A DNA stretch of 64,000 bases from Paludibacteraceae bacterium (lineage in GTDB: Bacteria > Bacteroidota > Bacteroidia > Bacteroidales > Paludibacteraceae), in contig JAFTXV010000011.1 of assembly GCA_017461505.1 (NCBI GenBank), positions 124,001 through 188,000 of the forward strand, in the 5' to 3' direction. The position numbers and the translations under genes are program-made. Shown in pieces: positions 32,206 to 41,346 of this stretch; position 1 is the stretch's first letter, and every line of letters begins with the position of its first letter. The notes below the pieces were generated by a model. The model saw nothing but the letters and a program-made list of their open reading frames with translations, ran no database searches and had not been told where the DNA came from.

Positions 32206-34079
32206 TTGTCGCTATTCACCGCCCTTCCCGTCTTCTTCCTCATCCGACACACATCGCATGTGCCACATGCTTCTGCATCATTCTCTCCGAAGTAGGATTG
32301 CAACACTTGCGAACGGCAGTATAATGAATTATCCGCATATTCTACCATCGCTTTTAGTTTCTCCACATAATGCGTTTTACGTCCCGTGTAGAAGTGCTCT
32401 GGTATTCTAATTTCTGCTTGTCGATTGACATTCAAACGTAGCACATTGGCTATTGTTCGAGGTACATAGGAGATGATACCCTTTTGTGCTAATAACACCA
32501 ACAACTCATGCCTCTTTTCCTCATCTCCTTTTTGACTCATCGCCTCAAAGGCTCTCAGATACTGCAAATCAGTGAAGATGCCCGTATATTCACGCATCAG
32601 CGACTCTAGCAATGCGATTTGCTCAGGAGTGAGCGTATAGTTTTCCAACTCACGTCGTTGCACGCGTATCATCACACGAGGACGTATCTCCTGATCTTCA
32701 TCAAAAGAGAAATAGCCCATCTGACTCAGCAGATGTAGCGCCGAGTAAGTCGGTATAATAGGTAGGTGCATTTTCCGACAAAGGTCATACACATCTAGGA
32801 AGAAGGTCGCTCCCAGTCCGCTATCTGCCCCTACGCCGAGGTAGTTGCATGTCTTGTGATAAACAGTGTGTAAAAACTCCTCATCGGGATAGTTATCCAC
32901 CACACGCTTGCGGGCTTTGGCTTTGTCTGTAGATGGGTCATAGAGTAGTACAGCAAATGCTTTTTGCTCATCTCTTCCTGCACGCCCTGCCTCTTGGAAA
33001 TACGCCTCTATCGTATCTGGCAAATCATGATGAATCACCACCCTAACATCCGCCTTGTCAATGCCCATACCAAACGCATTCGTCGCTACGATAACTCTGG
33101 TTCCCTCGCCTCTCGCCTCTCGCCTCATCGCCTCATCGCCTCTCGCCTCTTGCCTCTCGCCTCTCGCCTCTAAACTGTAGGCAGCTTTGCTGCCATTCTG
33201 TAGCTCGCCTTGCGAGCGTTCTTTAAACTTTTTCCACGCCTCTTGCTTCTCGCTTCGTTCTTTAGACGTGAGCCCCGCATGGTAGAAATCAGCGGAGATA
33301 CCTTTCTCCTGTAAATAAGCAGCAATCTCTTGTGCGCGTTGGCGATTACGAACATATACAATAGCACTGCCAGGCACTCTACTCAATATATGTACAATTT
33401 CGTCCGCTTTCTTGTTGGTTTGGCGTACCACATAACTGATGTTCGGACGAGCAAAACTCTTGCGCAATACATGCTTCTCACGAAATGCCAACCGCTCTTG
33501 TATATCATCCACCACATCAGGCGTCGCCGTAGCTGTCAGTGCCAAGATTGGCACCTCTCGCCTTATCGCCTCATCGCCTTTTTGCCTTATAACCTCTCTA
33601 ATCTCCGCTATTTTGAGGTAACTAGGGCGGAAGTCATATCCCCATTGCGAGATGCAGTGGGCTTCGTCCACGGCGATGAGGCAAATAGGCAAACGAGATA
33701 ATCGTTCACGAAACTCCTCCGATTCCAATCGCTCAGGCGATACATACAAAAAGTGGTACGGACCCCATTGACAGTTATCCAAAGCTGTCTTCTGTTGCTC
33801 GTAACTCATGCCCGTATAGATAGCCGCAGCACGAATATCGCGTTTTTTGAGGTTCTCTACTTGATCCTTCATCAGCGCAATAAGGGGCGTAATAACCAAA
33901 CATAGCCCGCCCATTACCATCGTAGGCACTTGAAAACACAGACTCTTGCCGCCACCCGTTGGCATGAGCGCCAGCGTATCGCGACCGTCTAAGATGGATT
34001 GAATAATTTCCGCCTGTAAGGGGCGGAAATTATCGTAGTTCCAATATTTTTTGAGTGTCTGTAGCATCCAGCCTACCAT
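32178..34079 (-). CDS. recQ: ATP-dependent DNA helicase RecQ (repeat-invaded)
   Basis: 633 aa. Helicase motifs: FRPLQAEII (0), MPTGGGKSLCFQVP (I), VDEAHCISQWGYDFRPSY (II), TATATPDV (III), VRNRQRAQEI (IV), ATNAFGMGIDKADVR (V) and QEAGRAGRDEQ (VI). Zn-binding cysteines are near the C-terminus (SYFGENDAEACGTCDVC); there is no HRDC domain, as in the Bacteroidota short form. The start could also be the ATG at 34067. Between motifs IV and V an insert of about 45 aa (QGELQNGSKAAYSLEARGER and more) is translated repeat DNA; further octamer inserts give KGDEAIRRE and QKGDEEKRHE. Unwinds DNA in recombination repair; whether the inserts are tolerated is untested. Confidence 0.93.
   Translation of the reverse strand: MVGWMLQTLKKYWNYDNFRPLQAEIIQSILDGRDTLALMPTGGGKSLCFQVPTMVMGGLCLVITPLIALMKDQVENLKKRDIRAAAIYTGMSYEQQKTALDNCQWGPYHFLYVSPERLESEEFRERLSRLPICLIAVDEAHCISQWGYDFRPSYLKIAEIREVIRQKGDEAIRREVPILALTATATPDVVDDIQERLAFREKHVLRKSFARPNISYVVRQTNKKADEIVHILSRVPGSAIVYVRNRQRAQEIAAYLQEKGISADFYHAGLTSKERSEKQEAWKKFKERSQGELQNGSKAAYSLEARGERQEARGDEAMRREARGEGTRVIVATNAFGMGIDKADVRVVIHHDLPDTIEAYFQEAGRAGRDEQKAFAVLLYDPSTDKAKARKRVVDNYPDEEFLHTVYHKTCNYLGVGADSGLGATFFLDVYDLCRKMHLPIIPTYSALHLLSQMGYFSFDEDQEIRPRVMIRVQRRELENYTLTPEQIALLESLMREYTGIFTDLQYLRAFEAMSQKGDEEKRHELLVLLAQKGIISYVPRTIANVLRLNVNRQAEIRIPEHFYTGRKTHYVEKLKAMVEYADNSLYCRSQVLQSYFGENDAEACGTCDVCRMRKKTGRAVNSDKPQIAAKRL
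33108..33235. repeat. Composite repeat inside recQ
   Basis: Heptamers CCTCTCG and octamers GCCTCATC are followed by CCTCTAAACTGTA, the hairpin GGCAGC-TTT-GCTGCC, ATTCTGTA, the hairpin GCTCGC-CTT-GCGAGC. All is in frame with recQ on the - strand. The last 60 bp are almost identical to 37250-37310 in the DUF4831 gene. Confidence 0.9.
33555..33605. repeat. Octamer repeat inside recQ
   Basis: CGCCTTATCGCCTCATCGCC then TTTTTGCCTTATAACC in frame with recQ, between helicase motifs II and III. Confidence 0.8.
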
Positions 34080-34085
34080 GCTTTA

Positions 34086-35615
34086 TCAACTCAACTTCTC
34101 CAACGCTGTTCTCACGCGTTTGAGTGTCTCCTCTTTGCCCAGCACATCGGTGATATTCCAGATATGTGGACCACGAGCGGCACCTACCAAACAAATACGG
34201 AAAGCATTCATCACAATACCTACACCATATTCCTTCTCCGCAATCCAAGGCATGATCAAGTTATCCAATCCCTCTGCAGACCAATCTTCGTGCGCCTCAA
34301 GCAAGGCAAGCATCTCAGTCATATGTTTTGGACTATCCTCTTTCCAGCGTTTCTTGAGTGACTTCTCATCGTACTCCTCAGGAGCGACAAAAAAGAAATT
34401 GACTTGCTCCCATAACTCGGAAACGAAGTTCACACGGTCTTTCGTCAAACCGATTACCTTCGCCACCACAGCCTTATCGCCTGATAGCCCTTTTGCCTCC
34501 AAATATGGCATAAACTGCTCGGCCAACTCCTCATTCGACTTAAGTTGCAGATATTGGTGGTTAAACCATTTGCCCTTCTCATAGTCAAACTTAGCGCCTG
34601 ACTTGCTTACGCGCTCGAGAGAGAACTGCTCAATCAATTCTTGCATGGTGTACATCTCTTGGTCGCCTGTAGCGTGCCATCCGAGCAAGGCAAGGAAATT
34701 AATCACAGCCTCTGGATAGTAGCCCTCTTCGCGGTAACCGGATGACACGGAGCCATCTTTTTGATTGTGGAACTCGAGTGGGAACACAGGGAAGCCCAAT
34801 CGATCGCCATCGCGTTTGGATAGTTTACCATTGCCGTCTGGCTTCAAGAGCAGTGGCAAGTGCGCAAACTCAGGCATGCTCTCTTCCCAACCAAACGCCT
34901 TATATAGTAGCACGTGGAGTGGGGCACTTGGCAACCACTCTTCGCCACGGATGACATGGCTAATCTCCATCAAGTGGTCGTCCACGATATTCGCCAAGTG
35001 ATAAGTTGGCAGATCATCTGCTGACTTGTACAATACCTTGTCATCCAAGATATTAGAGTTAATCACCACTTCGCCACGGATCAAGTCTTGCACATGTACA
35101 TCGATATTTGGCTCCACTTTGAAGCGAACCACATACTTCTCGCCATTGGCGATACGCTCCTCTACTTCCTCTTTGCTCAGTGTCAAGGAGTTCACCATTT
35201 GCTCGCGAGTGCGGGCATCATATTGAAAGTTCGCGATCTCTGCGCGTTTTGCTTCTAGTTGCTCGGGGGTGTCAAATGCAATATAGGCGTTGCCTGAAGC
35301 GAGAAGTTGATCCACATATTTGTGATAGATCTCACGTCTTTCGCTTTGGCGGTATGGACCATGATCACCTTTGCCATTAGGCGCATCTTGACAGATACCT
35401 TCATCTATCTCGATACCGAGCCATGCGAGAGACTCTGTGATATATTCTTCGGCTCCTGGTACGAAGCGAGTAGAGTCGGTATCTTCAATACGAAGCAACA
35501 TGTCGCCACCGTGTTGGCGAGCAAACAAATAGTTAAACAAGGCAGTGCGCACACCGCCGATGTGCAATGCGCCGGTTGGACTAGGCGCAAAACGAACACG
35601 AACTTTTCTTTCCAT
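34086..35615 (-). CDS. gltX: Glutamyl-tRNA synthetase
   Basis: 509 aa. Class I synthetase with HIGH motif [21 protein letters not shown] and KMSKS-like [11 protein letters not shown]. Segments [17 protein letters not shown] and [14 protein letters not shown] are typical. Charges tRNA-Glu. It lies 6 bp before recQ and 3 bp after tilS, so the three are likely co-transcribed. No repeat insert is seen. Confidence 0.96.
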   Translation of the reverse strand: MERKVRVRFAPSPTGALHIGGVRTALFNYLFARQHGGDMLLRIEDTDSTRFVPGAEEYITESLAWLGIEIDEGICQDAPNGKGDHGPYRQSERREIYHKYVDQLLASGNAYIAFDTPEQLEAKRAEIANFQYDARTREQMVNSLTLSKEEVEERIANGEKYVVRFKVEPNIDVHVQDLIRGEVVINSNILDDKVLYKSADDLPTYHLANIVDDHLMEISHVIRGEEWLPSAPLHVLLYKAFGWEESMPEFAHLPLLLKPDGNGKLSKRDGDRLGFPVFPLEFHNQKDGSVSSGYREEGYYPEAVINFLALLGWHATGDQEMYTMQELIEQFSLERVSKSGAKFDYEKGKWFNHQYLQLKSNEELAEQFMPYLEAKGLSGDKAVVAKVIGLTKDRVNFVSELWEQVNFFFVAPEEYDEKSLKKRWKEDSPKHMTEMLALLEAHEDWSAEGLDNLIMPWIAEKEYGVGIVMNAFRICLVGAARGPHIWNITDVLGKEETLKRVRTALEKLS

Positions 35616-35618
35616 TTC

Positions 35619-36563
35619 TTATTCTATCTTTTGTATTTCTATCTTCTTTTTCTTTATAGTCGCCACATGCGTCGCAGAGCGGAATATTTTTCCTCCGATG
35701 CCTTTTTGTAGTGCATCGTAAATCTTATCTATCTCGGCAAAACCGTAGTCTTTTAGTTCTTCATACAGTTTCGCTCTTCCTGCCTCTTGACTCTCTCTTC
35801 CTTCTAGCCAATCCACATAACCCTGCATATGTTCTGCTGTTGCGGCTATATGTTCAATCTCGGCTTTTGTATAGTGCTTCAGCTGCTCACGTATCGCATT
35901 TCGTTTGATACTGATGTCGGTATTCGTTGAGTCATCCACCCAATCTATCTTCCTAATATCCCGCAGATAATGCTCAATATAATCCCTCGTTGTACATAAT
36001 AGTGGTCGAATAATCGGTATCCCTGTCTCTAACCTCTCACCTTTAACCTCTAAACTGTGCTGCAAGCGCCCGCCTCTCGCCTCATACGGATTCCCGCTCT
36101 TCGCCCGCATACCGCACAATCCTCGTATGCCCGTTCCGCGCTTGAGGTTGAGCAGCACGGTCTCAGCTTGGTCGTTTTGATGATGTGCCACGGCAATGGC
36201 TTTGCATCCTGTCTCGGCGGCTACCTCAGCAAACCATCTGTAGCGCAACTCCCTAGCTGCCATCTCTATGCTGATCCCTTTCTCCTGTGCGTAACCCACT
36301 GTATCAAAATCCTTCACCCACAATTTCTCGCCTTTCGCCTTTAACCTTTCGCCTATTACCTCTCTCACAAACCGCTCATCCCTATCGCTCTCTTCGCCGC
36401 GAAGATGAAAGTTGCAATGTGCTACCACGCATTCGTAACCGCCACGCTGCAATACATCCAACAGTGCTACGCTATCTGCGCCGCCACTTACACATACGAG
36501 TACCCTGTCGCCTTTCTCCAGCAACTCCTTATCTCGTATATATTTCAGCACCCTGCGCAACAT
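35619..36563 (-). CDS. tilS: tRNA(Ile)-lysidine synthase (short, repeat-invaded)
   Basis: 314 aa. PP-loop ATP pyrophosphatase motif VCVSGGADSVALLDVL, then VAHCNFHLRGEESDRDE and AVAHHQNDQAETVLLNLKRG, diagnostic of TilS. Modifies C34 of tRNA-Ile(CAU) so that it reads AUA. The protein is shorter than many TilS (the C-terminal domain looks reduced), although it gained two repeat inserts: GERLKAKGEKLW (36325-36365) and EARGGRLQHSLEVKGERLE (36025-36095). It ends 3 bp before gltX. Confidence 0.92.
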   Translation of the reverse strand: MLRRVLKYIRDKELLEKGDRVLVCVSGGADSVALLDVLQRGGYECVVAHCNFHLRGEESDRDERFVREVIGERLKAKGEKLWVKDFDTVGYAQEKGISIEMAARELRYRWFAEVAAETGCKAIAVAHHQNDQAETVLLNLKRGTGIRGLCGMRAKSGNPYEARGGRLQHSLEVKGERLETGIPIIRPLLCTTRDYIEHYLRDIRKIDWVDDSTNTDISIKRNAIREQLKHYTKAEIEHIAATAEHMQGYVDWLEGRESQEAGRAKLYEELKDYGFAEIDKIYDALQKGIGGKIFRSATHVATIKKKKIEIQKIE

Positions 36564-36624
36564 CTTTCTCTCGCCTCTAACCTTTAACCTCTAACCTCTC
36601 GCCTCTAAACTGCGACAAAGTCGC
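36564..36624. repeat. Heptamer array plus micro-hairpin upstream of tilS
   Basis: Units CCTCTAA, CCTTTAA and CCTCTCG, then CTCTAAACT and the hairpin GCGAC-AAA-GTCGC. Same order of heptamers, CTCTAAACT linker and hairpin as at 33170 and 37250. Confidence 0.85.
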
Positions 36625-37689
36625 CTATCTCCTAATCTCCAATATATTCCCCGTCTCAGCACTAATCTGAATGGTTGGCACCGTTTTACCGGTAAACAAG
36701 TCTTGCGCCAATGGTATAGCTACGCCATATTGTGCTACGGCTACGGTCTGTTCTGCCATTTGCTTTCCTTTGAACGTCAATGCCACTTGTGCTTCGCCAG
36801 GTAGGTTATAGTGGATTTGTGACAATGATGGGGTATTCTTGTCTGCAATGCCCGCAGGCAGTAATGTCTGTTTCTTTGCCACCAATGTCAGGTATAGTGG
36901 CTCGCCGCTCAAGTCATTTTTATCCACAATACCATTATGAGCAGACAATCTACATACTACCTCTTTTTCCACACTCTCTCCTGGTACATAACGCACCGCA
37001 TGCGTATGATGGGTGACTTGTGTCTTGCCCACGAAGAGTGCCACCAGTGCTTGCTCTTGTTTGTCCAACTCGTTCAGTACCAGCTCCATCGCCTTTCCGT
37101 CTGCAGGAACGTGCTCCACATCGCCCGCCAATATATTGAGTCGTGTCTCGCGAATACGGTAGATTTGCTTAGCGGCACCTTCTGCCATTTTCGCCACCGA
37201 ACCAGCCATAAACTGCTCTTCCAGTAGCGGCATCAACTCCTCACCTCTCGCCTCTAAACTGTAGGCAGCCTTGCTGCCGTTCTGTAGCTCGCCTTGCGAG
37301 CGTCCACTAAACTGTAGCGAAGCGTTCTCTACCCCATAACCTACCAATCTCCCATCCTCGCTCAAACTCACCAACTGGGTATTTATCCCCTTTTGTGCAG
37401 TCACTTTGTACGCACGCTCAGTATCCGCACTGCTTTCTGTGGCTACGCGAACGGCACGTAGTTGACAGTTGGTGTTATTTTCCATAATAATCTCTTCTGC
37501 GCCCAAATAGCGTTCAGCGTATTGATAGAATACGCCTGGTGTTTGTGTCACCACCTCATAATCAATGTGAATTACCAACTCTGTCTTGGGCATGTAATAT
37601 ACCACTGCCGCTTCATTCTCTCGCACCACCTGTGCGAATGTCATACAGCTAATTGCCACGAGCATTCCGCTCAATAAATACTTTTTCAT
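36625..37689 (-). CDS. DUF4831 family secreted protein (repeat-invaded)
   Basis: 354 aa with a signal peptide (MKKYLLSGMLVAISCMTFAQ). The body matches the Bacteroidota family DUF4831 (segments VVYYMPKTELVIHIDYE, RETRLNILAGDVEHVPADGKAM, VRYVPGESVEKEVVCRLS). The function is unknown; a periplasmic or outer-membrane location is inferred. The insert GELQNGSKAAYSLEARGEE near residue 133 is encoded by the same composite element as in RecQ, in the same reading frame. Confidence 0.82.
   Translation of the reverse strand: MKKYLLSGMLVAISCMTFAQVVRENEAAVVYYMPKTELVIHIDYEVVTQTPGVFYQYAERYLGAEEIIMENNTNCQLRAVRVATESSADTERAYKVTAQKGINTQLVSLSEDGRLVGYGVENASLQFSGRSQGELQNGSKAAYSLEARGEELMPLLEEQFMAGSVAKMAEGAAKQIYRIRETRLNILAGDVEHVPADGKAMELVLNELDKQEQALVALFVGKTQVTHHTHAVRYVPGESVEKEVVCRLSAHNGIVDKNDLSGEPLYLTLVAKKQTLLPAGIADKNTPSLSQIHYNLPGEAQVALTFKGKQMAEQTVAVAQYGVAIPLAQDLFTGKTVPTIQISAETGNILEIRR
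37244..37330. repeat. Composite micro-hairpin element inside the DUF4831 gene
   Basis: CCTCTCG, CCTCTAAACTGTA, hairpin GGCAGC-CTT-GCTGCC, GTTCTGTA, hairpin GCTCGC-CTT-GCGAGC, then CTAAACTGTAGCGAAGCG. Compared with 33170-33235 only a few bases differ, yet the arms still pair. Confidence 0.9.
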
Positions 37690-37721
37690 ATATCTCTAAC
37701 TTCTAACGTCTAACTTCTAAT

Positions 37722-37756
37722 TTCCTCCCCTTTTGGGGGAGGTCAGGAGGGGGCTC
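37722..37756. repeat. G/C-rich hairpin CTCCCCTTTTGGGGGAGG type
   Basis: CCTCCCC-TTTT-GGGGGAGG is followed by TCAGGAGGGGGCTC. Relatives are at 25738-25772, 26339-26371, 27968-27997 and 38055-38100. It lies between DUF4831 and aroE and is one of the dispersed families that also enter genes. Confidence 0.8.
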
Positions 37757-38564
37757 AAACTCTAAAAACTCCCCACGCCTCATCAGCTTGCCTATGCAGC
37801 ATCTCCAGTCCGTTCTTCACTTGGCATCCCATTTTTTCGCCTTTCTGCAAGAACAGTGTCCTCTCGGGATTGTAGATGCAGTCGTATAGCAGATGTTCTT
37901 TGCTCAGGTACTCATAGGGTATGTTGGGGTATTCGTTTTCGTATGGATGCATACCCAGAGGCGTACAGTTCACTATTATCCTATGCTCCCGCATCACCTG
38001 CTCATCCACTTCATCATATCCCAATCGCCTCATCACCTCATCACCTCTTTCTGCTCCCTTGTTTATAGGGGAGCTGTCGCAAAGCGACTGAAGGGTTCCT
38101 TCACCTCTCACCTGTAGCGAAGCGTCCTCTAAACTGCAGCTCCGCTGCCTACTCACCACCGTCCACTTTACTCCCATCTCTTTCAGCGCATATTGTATAG
38201 CTTTGCTCACGCCACCTGTGCCTAGCAGCAGTGCTTTCTCTCCGTTGTGTACAAGTGGTGCCAGACTGTCGCGAAAACCTATCCAATCGGTGTTGTATCC
38301 TTTCCCGTGGCAAACCACGTTCACGGCGCCAATCTCTTGTGCTATGCTGTCTATCTCATTTAGGTAGGGTAGGATAGTTTCTTTGTAGGGGTAGGTGACA
38401 TTGAATCCATCCAGTTGTTTCATCAGTTCTCTGACCTCTTCTATCTGGTCAATGGGGTATGGCCTGTATTGCGCGTCTATTCCTTCTCGCGCAAACAACT
38501 CCGTGAAGTACCTCTCCGAATACGAGTGCCCCAACGGCTTCCCTATTATCCCATATCTATTCAT
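37755..38564 (-). CDS. aroE: Shikimate dehydrogenase (repeat-invaded)
   Basis: 269 aa. Converts 3-dehydroshikimate to shikimate with NADPH. Motifs: GIIGKPLGHSYSERYF (shikimate-binding Ser), DGFNVTYPYKETILP (catalytic Lys), VNVVCHGKGYNTDWIGF (Asn/Asp), LLGTGGVSKAI (NADP loop), IVNCTPLGMHP and LLYDCIYNPERTLFL. Between the NADP-binding VVSRQ and IIVNCTPLG lies an insert of about 48 aa (37985-38141) made of hairpins and octamers, including DSSPINKGAERGDEVMRRLG. It sits at a surface loop between two strands of the NADP domain. Confidence 0.92.
   Translation of the reverse strand: MNRYGIIGKPLGHSYSERYFTELFAREGIDAQYRPYPIDQIEEVRELMKQLDGFNVTYPYKETILPYLNEIDSIAQEIGAVNVVCHGKGYNTDWIGFRDSLAPLVHNGEKALLLGTGGVSKAIQYALKEMGVKWTVVSRQRSCSLEDASLQVRGEGTLQSLCDSSPINKGAERGDEVMRRLGYDEVDEQVMREHRIIVNCTPLGMHPYENEYPNIPYEYLSKEHLLYDCIYNPERTLFLQKGEKMGCQVKNGLEMLHRQADEAWGVFRV
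37985..38141. repeat. Composite insert inside aroE
   Basis: From the high-coordinate end: hairpin CAGC-TCC-GCTG, CTCTAAACTG linker, TAGCGAAGCG, CTCACCT heptamers, hairpin GTCGC-AAA-GCGAC, the GCTCCC...GGGGAGC hairpin and octamers GCCTCATC. Confidence 0.85.
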
Positions 38565-38681
38565 TGCCTTTACACCCTCGCCTCTAACCTCTCACCTCTA
38601 ACCTCTCACCTCTCACCTCTCGCCTCTCACCTCTCACCTCTAACCTCTCACCTCTAACCTCTCATCTCTTCTCTCTACTCT
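38565..38681. repeat. Long heptamer array between aroE and DUF4835 gene
   Basis: About fifteen 7-bp units (CCTCTAA, CCTCTCA, CCTCTCG and a few CATCTCT). The longest pure array in the window. Confidence 0.92.
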
Positions 38682-39590
38682 CTACTTAATCCCCTCATAC
38701 GTGCTCTGCCTTGTAGGATCCACATCCATCAGCACGTCATATACCAGTTTTTTCTCTTCGCTAGTGCCTCCCTTGAATATGTTCACCAGCTCATCGTTCT
38801 TTGCATCGAGGAAGGCGCCCACTACGTATGTCGCAGGGCGAGCACTGTACGCTTCTTTCAGCACTTTGATATCTTTCGCAATGCGTGCACGACCGTTGGC
38901 TACGTTGTTCACCATCTCATCCAGTCCGTAGCGGTGGTAGTCGTAGTAGTAGGTGCGGTATTTCTTAAACGCCTCATCCATCAGGTTGTTGATCAGCGCA
39001 TAGCGGTTGCGGTTGCTCTCGAACGCCTTCCATCCTGCCGCTTCGCTCATCTCTAGCGATGCCGACTGCGCAGCATTCACGATGTTCTCGCACATCTGGA
39101 AGTAGGGTGTACCGCCCAACTTCGAGAACGAGTCCATGTCGTGTCCGATGATCAGGTAGCAGTAGTATGCCAGCAGTGCCGTCAGGTTGGTTGTGAAGGT
39201 ATGTTGCTGAAAATCCAATCGGTCGTACTCTTGGTAGGTGAATACGAAGTTATTGTCCTTGAAGTTTAGCAGTGGGGTAGAGTATGCTGTGCCATATACG
39301 GGACGACGACTCTGACAGGTCATCTCGCAGGTGAATAGGTTATCTGCCACGCTTTTCACCACGATCAGCATACTGCACTCTATGCGTTCTGTCTCTTGGA
39401 ACGTCATATTGGTCCATCGCATGGTGTTCATGTATTCCTCTATGCTTTGTTGCAGGGTGGTGAATACTTGTTTGTTGGTACCTTGCACTTGGTCTGAGTT
39501 CACGTTCACGGTGCATCTCAGTTCTTGTCCCCAACTCGCCGCGCTGAGGCAAGCTAGAGCGATAGCTATGATTACTTTTTTCATTTTCAT
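38682..39590 (-). CDS. DUF4835 family secreted protein
   Basis: 302 aa (ATG at 39590 or 39584). Signal peptide KKVIIAIALACLSAASWGQ. The segments ELRCTVNVNSDQVQGTNKQVF, TNLTALLAYYCYLIIGHDMDSFS and KLGGTPYFQMCENIV are typical of DUF4835, a Bacteroidota-only family of unknown function. Probably an envelope protein. It has its own promoter at 39630-39660. Confidence 0.85.
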   Translation of the reverse strand: MKMKKVIIAIALACLSAASWGQELRCTVNVNSDQVQGTNKQVFTTLQQSIEEYMNTMRWTNMTFQETERIECSMLIVVKSVADNLFTCEMTCQSRRPVYGTAYSTPLLNFKDNNFVFTYQEYDRLDFQQHTFTTNLTALLAYYCYLIIGHDMDSFSKLGGTPYFQMCENIVNAAQSASLEMSEAAGWKAFESNRNRYALINNLMDEAFKKYRTYYYDYHRYGLDEMVNNVANGRARIAKDIKVLKEAYSARPATYVVGAFLDAKNDELVNIFKGGTSEEKKLVYDVLMDVDPTRQSTYEGIK

Positions 39591-39629
39591 TTATTTCGCG
39601 TGTGGTGCGCATGTGCGCATAATAACGTG

Positions 39630-39660
39630 CAAAGGTAATACTTTTTTCTGACATATGCAA
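39630..39660 (-). promoter_or_regulatory. Promoter of the DUF4835-aroE-recQ direction
   Basis: TTG (39660-39658), 20 bp, TACCTTTG (39637-39630) on the - strand, 40 bp before the DUF4835 start. Confidence 0.8.
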
Positions 39661-39689
39661 ATCTTTGTTATTTTTTTCAAAAAAATCTC

Positions 39690-39768
39690 TCCACCCTCTA
39701 ATCTCTAACCTCTAACCTCTAACCTTCCTTCTCTCTTATCTCTACTCTCTTATCTCTTATCTTATTAA
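39690..39768. repeat. Heptamer/CTCTTAT repeats between divergent promoters
   Basis: CCTCTAA units pass into TCTCTTAT units. The array sits between the - strand DUF4835 promoter and the + strand endonuclease promoter. Confidence 0.85.
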
Positions 39769-39775
39769 AAAAAAA

Positions 39776-39806
39776 TTGCAAGTTTTGCAAATTTTTCGTA
39801 CCTTTG
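39776..39806 (+). promoter_or_regulatory. Promoter of the endonuclease I gene
   Basis: TTG (39776-39778), 20 bp, TACCTTTG (39799-39806), about 28 bp before the ATG at 39835. Confidence 0.8.
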
Positions 39807-39834
39807 CACCCGCAAACGAAAAATACTTGTATTT

Positions 39835-41085
39835 ATGAAGCACATCCACCTCTTTTTGGGCATTCTTCTTGCCTTATTACCTTGTCAAATTTTTGCCTCA
39901 ATTGACATGCAAGCGCACGTAGCGTCCGACGAAGGCAAACAGTCTTATACGGCATATTTGAATAAGCAAAAGTCTTATTATACAGGCGTTTATGCTTATG
40001 ACCAACTTCTTGCTATCACGGGCGATGAACTCTTTGGTCGTCTCAATCAACTGATGGGTAATACCTGTAAACTTGATGCGTGGGGCCTTGATTACGGTGA
40101 TCTACGCTATGCATACGAAGATGTCGATCGTGACCTCAATCGCAGTGGGTATATTATTGGTTATTACAATGGCGCAAGCTTCGAGGCTAAATGGGATTCT
40201 GGTAAGACTTGGAATCGCGAGCACACATGGCCACAATCCAAAGGGGCTAACAAGGATATTACGATGGGGCATGATATGCAGTCTGTACGTCCAACTCAAA
40301 CCTCTATCAACTCCGACCGTGGCAATACGGCCTATGGAGAGAGTTATGGCTACTACGACCCAGATGAGGAAATTAGCATTAATAATAGTGCGTATAAGAA
40401 GATTAACTTGGGTTCGTACCGTGGCGATGCTGCGCGTGTGATTCTCTACGATTATTTGGTGTATGGTGAGCAGGGAGGTCATAAGAATGCTTTGTATAAT
40501 GGCAATGCGCAGTTGCCTGCTAAGGTAGGTTCTAAAGGGGTGTTTGAGACGATTGAAGTTTTGCTCAAGTGGCATATGCAGGACCCTCCATCGCTCACCG
40601 AGATGGTGCGTAATGATGGTGCGCAGGAGTATCAGGGTAATCGCAACCCTTTGATTGATTTCCCCGAGTTGGCTATCGAACTCTTTACTAGCAGCAATAT
40701 GCTCTGTTATTCAGTCAATTATGATGTAGCAGAAACTGTTTCTCCTCGGTATATGCGTACTGTCAGTGGTGGTGGCTTTATTACCTATTTGACTATGCCT
40801 GATGGTTCTCATCCATCTCACGTGACTGTCACGGGGGCTCAGTCTTCGTATGATGCTGATCTTGGGCGTCTTACGATTACCAATGTGACGGGGAATGTGA
40901 CTATTCGTACTACCACTCCTGCATCGTATGTATCTGTTGAAAGTCGCGCGTGTGCGAGAATATATAATGTGTCAGGTGAGTTGCTTTGTACTACGGATGA
41001 TGTGCCTGCGGCTCTTATGCAATTGCGTTCAGGTTTGTATATTGTCAGTCAAGGTACACAAACGCGCAAGGTCATGGTTCCATAG
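39835..41085 (+). CDS. Secreted endonuclease I with T9SS sorting domain
   Basis: 416 aa. Signal peptide (MKHIHLFLGILLALLPCQIFA). The endonuclease I (EndA/NucM) domain has the catalytic-metal motif KTWNREHTWPQSKGA, MGHDMQSVRPT, INSDRGNTAYGE and LLKWHMQDPPS. C-terminal part: a small beta domain with GGGFITYLTMPDGSH, then a complete T9SS type A signal (ARIYNVSGELL ... LRSGLYIVSQ ... RKVMVP). Predicted to cut DNA outside the cell, for nutrient release or biofilm/host DNA. Confidence 0.9.
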   Translation: MKHIHLFLGILLALLPCQIFASIDMQAHVASDEGKQSYTAYLNKQKSYYTGVYAYDQLLAITGDELFGRLNQLMGNTCKLDAWGLDYGDLRYAYEDVDRDLNRSGYIIGYYNGASFEAKWDSGKTWNREHTWPQSKGANKDITMGHDMQSVRPTQTSINSDRGNTAYGESYGYYDPDEEISINNSAYKKINLGSYRGDAARVILYDYLVYGEQGGHKNALYNGNAQLPAKVGSKGVFETIEVLLKWHMQDPPSLTEMVRNDGAQEYQGNRNPLIDFPELAIELFTSSNMLCYSVNYDVAETVSPRYMRTVSGGGFITYLTMPDGSHPSHVTVTGAQSSYDADLGRLTITNVTGNVTIRTTTPASYVSVESRACARIYNVSGELLCTTDDVPAALMQLRSGLYIVSQGTQTRKVMVP

Positions 41086-41309
41086 TCCATTTGCCGAGGT
41101 TACCGCTGCGTAGCAGCCATCACCTTGCCCATCGGGCGACATCACCCATTATTCTTCACTATTGTTTTAGCTAACTAGCGATGTATCGCTCTTTTAACCT
41201 AAAACAATATACCCGTTGAATTGACAATAATTGTCGTTAAAATTGACGTTAATTGACATTCTAAAAAAACCACCTACATTGTTGTTCTTAATTTTTTCTT
41301 AAAAAAAAC
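41086..41309. other. Intergenic stretch with micro-hairpins and TTGAC repeats
   Basis: No ORF. Hairpins GCTGC-GTA-GCAGC (41104-41116), GCCC-ATC-GGGC and AGCGAT-GT-ATCGCT occur in succession. An AT-rich block at 41219-41265 has TTGACAATAATTGTC and two more TTGAC half-sites in both orientations, a possible operator region for the promoter at 41310. Confidence 0.6.
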
Positions 41310-41340
41310 TTGCTTAATTCGAAAAAAAGTACTATCTTTG
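41310..41340 (+). promoter_or_regulatory. Promoter of a short leader transcript
   Basis: TTG (41310-41312), 20 bp, TATCTTTG (41333-41340), followed by CAGCGTCAA, as in the ATPase promoter at 42103. Confidence 0.8.
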
Positions 41341-41346
41341 CAGCGT

